Origin: an uncultured Collinsella sp.
GTDB lineage: Bacteria; Actinomycetota; Coriobacteriia; Coriobacteriales; Coriobacteriaceae
NCBI GenBank assembly: GCA_900757285.1
Contig: CAAENI010000103.1
Coordinates: 1 to 7,423, forward strand
Direction: 5' to 3'
Length of the DNA: 7,423 nt
Shown one piece after another: positions 5,462 through 7,423 of the stretch; positions within the stretch are counted from its first letter, which is position 1; every line of letters begins with the position of its first letter. The translations under genes were made by a program, and so were the position numbers. The notes below the pieces were generated by a model. The model had not been told where the DNA came from, searched no databases, and was given only the letters and a program-made list of their open reading frames with translations.

Positions 5462-7177
5462 CTATTGTGCCGAGCCCGCGACGGGCTCAAAATGCTTGTC
5501 CTTAACGGCCGCGGCCAGGCGATCTGCCAGATTGCGTACGCGCGGATCCAGGCGCGCGGCACCCGGATTGACAAAGAAGCGGGCCGTGCAGTCCATGATG
5601 CGGCCGGTGATGACCAAGTTGTTGTCGCGCAGCGTGGCACCCGTGGCGGTAATGTCCACGATGCGATCGGTCATGCCGACGATGGGTCCCAGCTCAATGT
5701 TGCCGTGCAGCGAGACGATATCGGCATTCACGCCGCGCTCGGCATACCAGGCACTCGCGATGCGCGGGTACTTGGTTGCCACGCGAAGCGAACCGCGACG
5801 GGCGTAGTTGCGCTCGGCCTGACCGGCGCGCCATGCGGGCTCCGCCTCGATAAAGGTGCACAGGCCATAGCCCAGATCGACCAGCTGCAGCAAGTTGAGG
5901 TCGGCCTCGATAAGCGAGTCCCAACCGCAGATGCCGCAATCGGCACCGCCGCAGCCCACAAAGGCGGGCGCATCGCTGGGGCGCACAATGACAAACTCGA
6001 TATCTCCGACCGCGCCCTCACCGGCACGCGTGTCGCGGCCGCGCACGATTAGGTGACGGCCCGGATCGCGCAACTCAGAGACGTCCAGGCCCGCGGCCTC
6101 GAGCACGTCGAGCGTGTCAGCCTTAAGCGAGCCCTTGGGCACGGCGATGCGCAGCGGGCCCTCGGCACCACGGCCCGCGGCGTGGTCGCCATCGGAAGCG
6201 GCATCCTCGGCCGAGGTGCGCGCGGCCTCCAGGCGCTCGAGCGAAAAGGCGAAGCCCGCCGCCGGCACCTCGATGCCGTCGCCAAATGCACCGGTAAAGA
6301 TGGAGTCGTAGCGTCCGCCCGAACCGACCGGATCGGGCAGGCCGCCGGCATAGGCCTTAAAGACCAGGCCCGTATAGTAATCAAACGAGTTCATTATGGA
6401 GAAGTCGAAGGACAGCACCTGGGCGTCCTCGGGAGCCAGGCCCTCGACCAGGGCACGCAGCTCGCGCGTCAGCGGCGCGACGATACCGGCGGTCTCCAGC
6501 AGCGCGTCCACGCGGTCAAGCACCTCGGCTCCGCCGTGTAGGCGCGGCAGCTCGCTAATGGCGGCCTTGACGGCATCGGACTCGGCGCTTGCCGTCACGC
6601 GGGCATCGAGCCCCACAAAGTCGTTGGCGTGCACACAGCGCAGGGCCTCGGCGGCCAGCTCGCGATCCTCGCACGCCGCGAGCAGCTCCTTAAACGGACG
6701 CACGCTACCTGCGATAATGCGCGCATCGGGCAGCGCCAGCTTGCGCACGGCCTCGGCCACGAGCGAGACGATCTCGACATCGCCCGCGGTATCGCCCGCG
6801 CCGATAAGCTCAAAGCCCAACTGTGTAAACTGGCGCGAACCACCGGCATTTCGCTGACACTCACGAACCACCGGCGCCTCGTAGCGAAGGCGCAGCGGCA
6901 GATCGGCCGCGTGCATGCGGGTCGAAACCAAGCGCACGATCGGCAGCGTGTTGTCAGGACGGACCACCAGCAGGCGACCGTCGTCATCAAAGAGCTTAAA
7001 CGGCGTGTCCGCAATGCGGCCGCCTTCCTCGAGCGAACCCTTGTCCTCGAGTAGCGGCGTCTCGACCGGAAGGTAATGATGCTCCCTGAAGCAGCCCTTC
7101 ACCGTCAGCGCAATCTCCTCGCGCGCCTGAGCCTCCTCGGGCAATATGTCCCGGAATCCCCACGGTGTGGCCGTCAT
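5462..7177 (-). CDS. hisZG: Fused ATP phosphoribosyltransferase: HisZ regulatory domain + short-form HisG catalytic domain
   Basis: This 571-residue protein joins two proteins that are normally separate. Residues 1 to about 320 are HisZ, a histidyl-tRNA-synthetase paralogue: TPWGFRDILPEEA (4-16), RPDNT (73-77), RYEAPVVRE (98-106), QFTQLGFELIG (116-126), FDYYTGLVF (265-273), GGRYD (287-291) and AAGFAFSLERL (306-316). A polar linker, about 320-341, contains EDAASDGDHAAGRGAEG. From about 342 the short-form HisG follows: LRIAVPKGSL (342-351), GGADCGICGWDSLIE (410-424), RVATKYP (465-471), HGNIELGPIVGMTD (491-504) and the PRPP loop DITATGATL (508-516). The C-terminal ACT-like regulatory domain of long HisG is absent, as expected when HisZ provides regulation. 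The enzyme condenses ATP with PRPP to PR-ATP, the committed and usually histidine-inhibited step. The reading frame is uninterrupted through the linker, so this is a genuine fusion unless there is a sequencing error there. It is the first gene of the operon, with an AGGAGG site 8 bases upstream. Confidence 0.95.
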   Translation of the reverse strand: MTATPWGFRDILPEEAQAREEIALTVKGCFREHHYLPVETPLLEDKGSLEEGGRIADTPFKLFDDDGRLLVVRPDNTLPIVRLVSTRMHAADLPLRLRYEAPVVRECQRNAGGSRQFTQLGFELIGAGDTAGDVEIVSLVAEAVRKLALPDARIIAGSVRPFKELLAACEDRELAAEALRCVHANDFVGLDARVTASAESDAVKAAISELPRLHGGAEVLDRVDALLETAGIVAPLTRELRALVEGLAPEDAQVLSFDFSIMNSFDYYTGLVFKAYAGGLPDPVGSGGRYDSIFTGAFGDGIEVPAAGFAFSLERLEAARTSAEDAASDGDHAAGRGAEGPLRIAVPKGSLKADTLDVLEAAGLDVSELRDPGRHLIVRGRDTRAGEGAVGDIEFVIVRPSDAPAFVGCGGADCGICGWDSLIEADLNLLQLVDLGYGLCTFIEAEPAWRAGQAERNYARRGSLRVATKYPRIASAWYAERGVNADIVSLHGNIELGPIVGMTDRIVDITATGATLRDNNLVITGRIMDCTARFFVNPGAARLDPRVRNLADRLAAAVKDKHFEPVAGSAQ

Positions 7178-7185
7178 CTGATGAG

Positions 7186-7191
7186 CCTCCT
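7186..7191 (-). promoter_or_regulatory. Ribosome binding site of hisZG
   Basis: The minus strand reads AGGAGG with 8 bases before the ATG at 7177-7175. This is a near-consensus Shine-Dalgarno sequence and confirms the start MTATPWGFRD, which is also where HisZ and HisS proteins normally begin. Confidence 0.85.
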
Positions 7192-7212
7192 CATGCTGTG
7201 TTTCATATAGAA

Positions 7213-7244
7213 CAGAAGACCGGCATAGCTCCGCCGGTCTTCTG
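7213..7244 (-). promoter_or_regulatory. Perfect 12-bp inverted repeat in the his leader
   Basis: The arms CAGAAGACCGGC (7213-7224) and GCCGGTCTTCTG (7233-7244) pair perfectly around an 8-base loop. The hairpin starts 36 bases upstream of the hisZG ATG. Neither strand has a proper T-run after the stem (minus strand continues TTCTATATGAAA; plus strand continues GGTACTTTAG), so it is not a typical rho-independent terminator. If the TATGCT at 7258-7253 is a -10 element, transcription would begin almost at the foot of the stem, making this a 5'-end hairpin that could stabilise the mRNA or act as a control element. A protein operator or weak bidirectional terminator are alternatives. Confidence 0.6.
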
Positions 7245-7374
7245 GGTACTTTAGCATACTAGAGTGCTTGCGGGGAGAATCGTCTCTCACGGCTCACAGC
7301 GTATTCATTTGGAAACATTGGAACGGATTGCCCGCGGCCCGCCTCTACAGCGAAGGGCATCGACAGTCCATCCG

Positions 7375-7398
7375 AAAAAACGTCCGAGCTCCCGCTCG
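7375..7398 (-). terminator. Possible weak terminator of a gene upstream (right) of the window
   Basis: On the minus strand, CGAGC (7398-7394), a GGGA loop and GCTCG (7389-7385) form a 5-bp GC-rich stem, followed after four bases by six Ts (7380-7375). It lies just after a TGA in one minus-strand frame at 7402-7400. The stem is short and the spacer to the T-run is longer than ideal, so this is a tentative call. It would separate the his operon from a co-oriented gene to the right. Confidence 0.4.
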
Positions 7399-7423
7399 CT
7401 CAGCGGAAGAGTTTACAAACGAG

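Larger units (their letters stand above)
7178..7423. other. Leader/upstream intergenic region of the his operon
   Basis: About 246 bases contain no convincing gene. On the minus strand a possible -10 (TATGCT, 7258-7253) precedes the leader hairpin, but no good -35 sits 16-18 bases upstream, so the promoter is not established. Two short minus-strand ORFs (ATG AAT ACG CTG TGA, and an 8-codon one beginning ATG GAC TGT) carry no histidine codons, so a classical His leader peptide is not seen. The T-box core (GGGTGGNACCGCG) is also not seen. The first bases on the minus strand could encode the end of an upstream gene (LVCKLFR then TGA at 7402-7400), but seven codons are too few to judge. A TTGGAA direct repeat (7309-7314 and 7318-7323) is probably chance. 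Confidence 0.6.

Noticed and set aside
4265..6052. Long plus-strand open frame (595 codons) opposite hisD and hisZG
   Set aside because: It is antisense to two complete, motif-rich genes, has no family motif and has the His/Arg/Gly-rich composition typical of shadow frames in GC-rich DNA.
7309..7323. TTGGAA direct repeat (two copies, 9-base period) as an operator
   Set aside because: It is only two 6-base copies with no dyad symmetry or third copy; chance is the simplest explanation.
7260..7423. His-codon leader peptide for transcription attenuation
   Set aside because: The short minus-strand ORFs found in the leader contain no run of CAT/CAC codons.
1..7423. CRISPR array, tRNA/rRNA genes, insertion sequence or prophage genes
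   Set aside because: No regularly spaced repeats, cloverleaf-like segments, transposase motifs or phage-type genes are visible; coding content is fully explained by his genes.

Overview
The window is one stretch of a histidine biosynthesis operon, transcribed entirely on the minus strand (right to left). In order of transcription it holds a fused hisZ-hisG, hisD, hisC, hisB, hisH, hisA and hisF. The hisF gene runs off the left edge after 228 codons. The sequence is GC-rich, with strong AGGAGG-type ribosome binding sites. The hisG type is the short form that needs HisZ, and the order DCBHAF is the one common in Gram-positive/actinobacterial his operons. Together these suggest a GC-rich anaerobic actinobacterium of the Coriobacteriia (Collinsella-like). 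That placement is inference; no marker gene is present to prove it.

Layout from right to left. Positions 7178-7423 are non-coding leader/intergenic DNA with a weak terminator-like hairpin near the right edge and a perfect 12-bp inverted repeat close to the first gene. hisZG occupies 5462-7177. A 105-base gap (5357-5461) with a GC-rich hairpin followed by a T-run separates it from hisD (3917-5356). hisD, hisC (2800-3915) and hisB (2212-2799) are packed with 1-base and 0-base spacing. An 80-base gap (2132-2211) holds a 15-bp palindrome that looks like a dispersed repeat. Then come hisH (1430-2131, GTG start), hisA (690-1433, overlapping hisH by 4 bases) and hisF (3 bases after hisA).

Together the products take ATP and PRPP to imidazole glycerol phosphate and on to L-histidinol, then L-histidine. 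HisZG makes PR-ATP, HisA isomerises ProFAR, HisHF forms IGP plus AICAR, HisB dehydrates, HisC transaminates and HisD oxidises histidinol. Missing from the window are HisI and HisE (PR-AMP cyclohydrolase and PR-ATP pyrophosphatase, possibly beyond the left edge) and a histidinol-phosphate phosphatase, because this HisB is monofunctional.

This is mostly an ordinary housekeeping operon. The points worth a second look are the HisZ-HisG fusion, the palindrome between hisB and hisH, the hairpin between hisZG and hisD, the leader hairpin that lacks any His-codon leader peptide or T-box signature, and the low-complexity insertions in several enzymes. I do not see a new biological system here.
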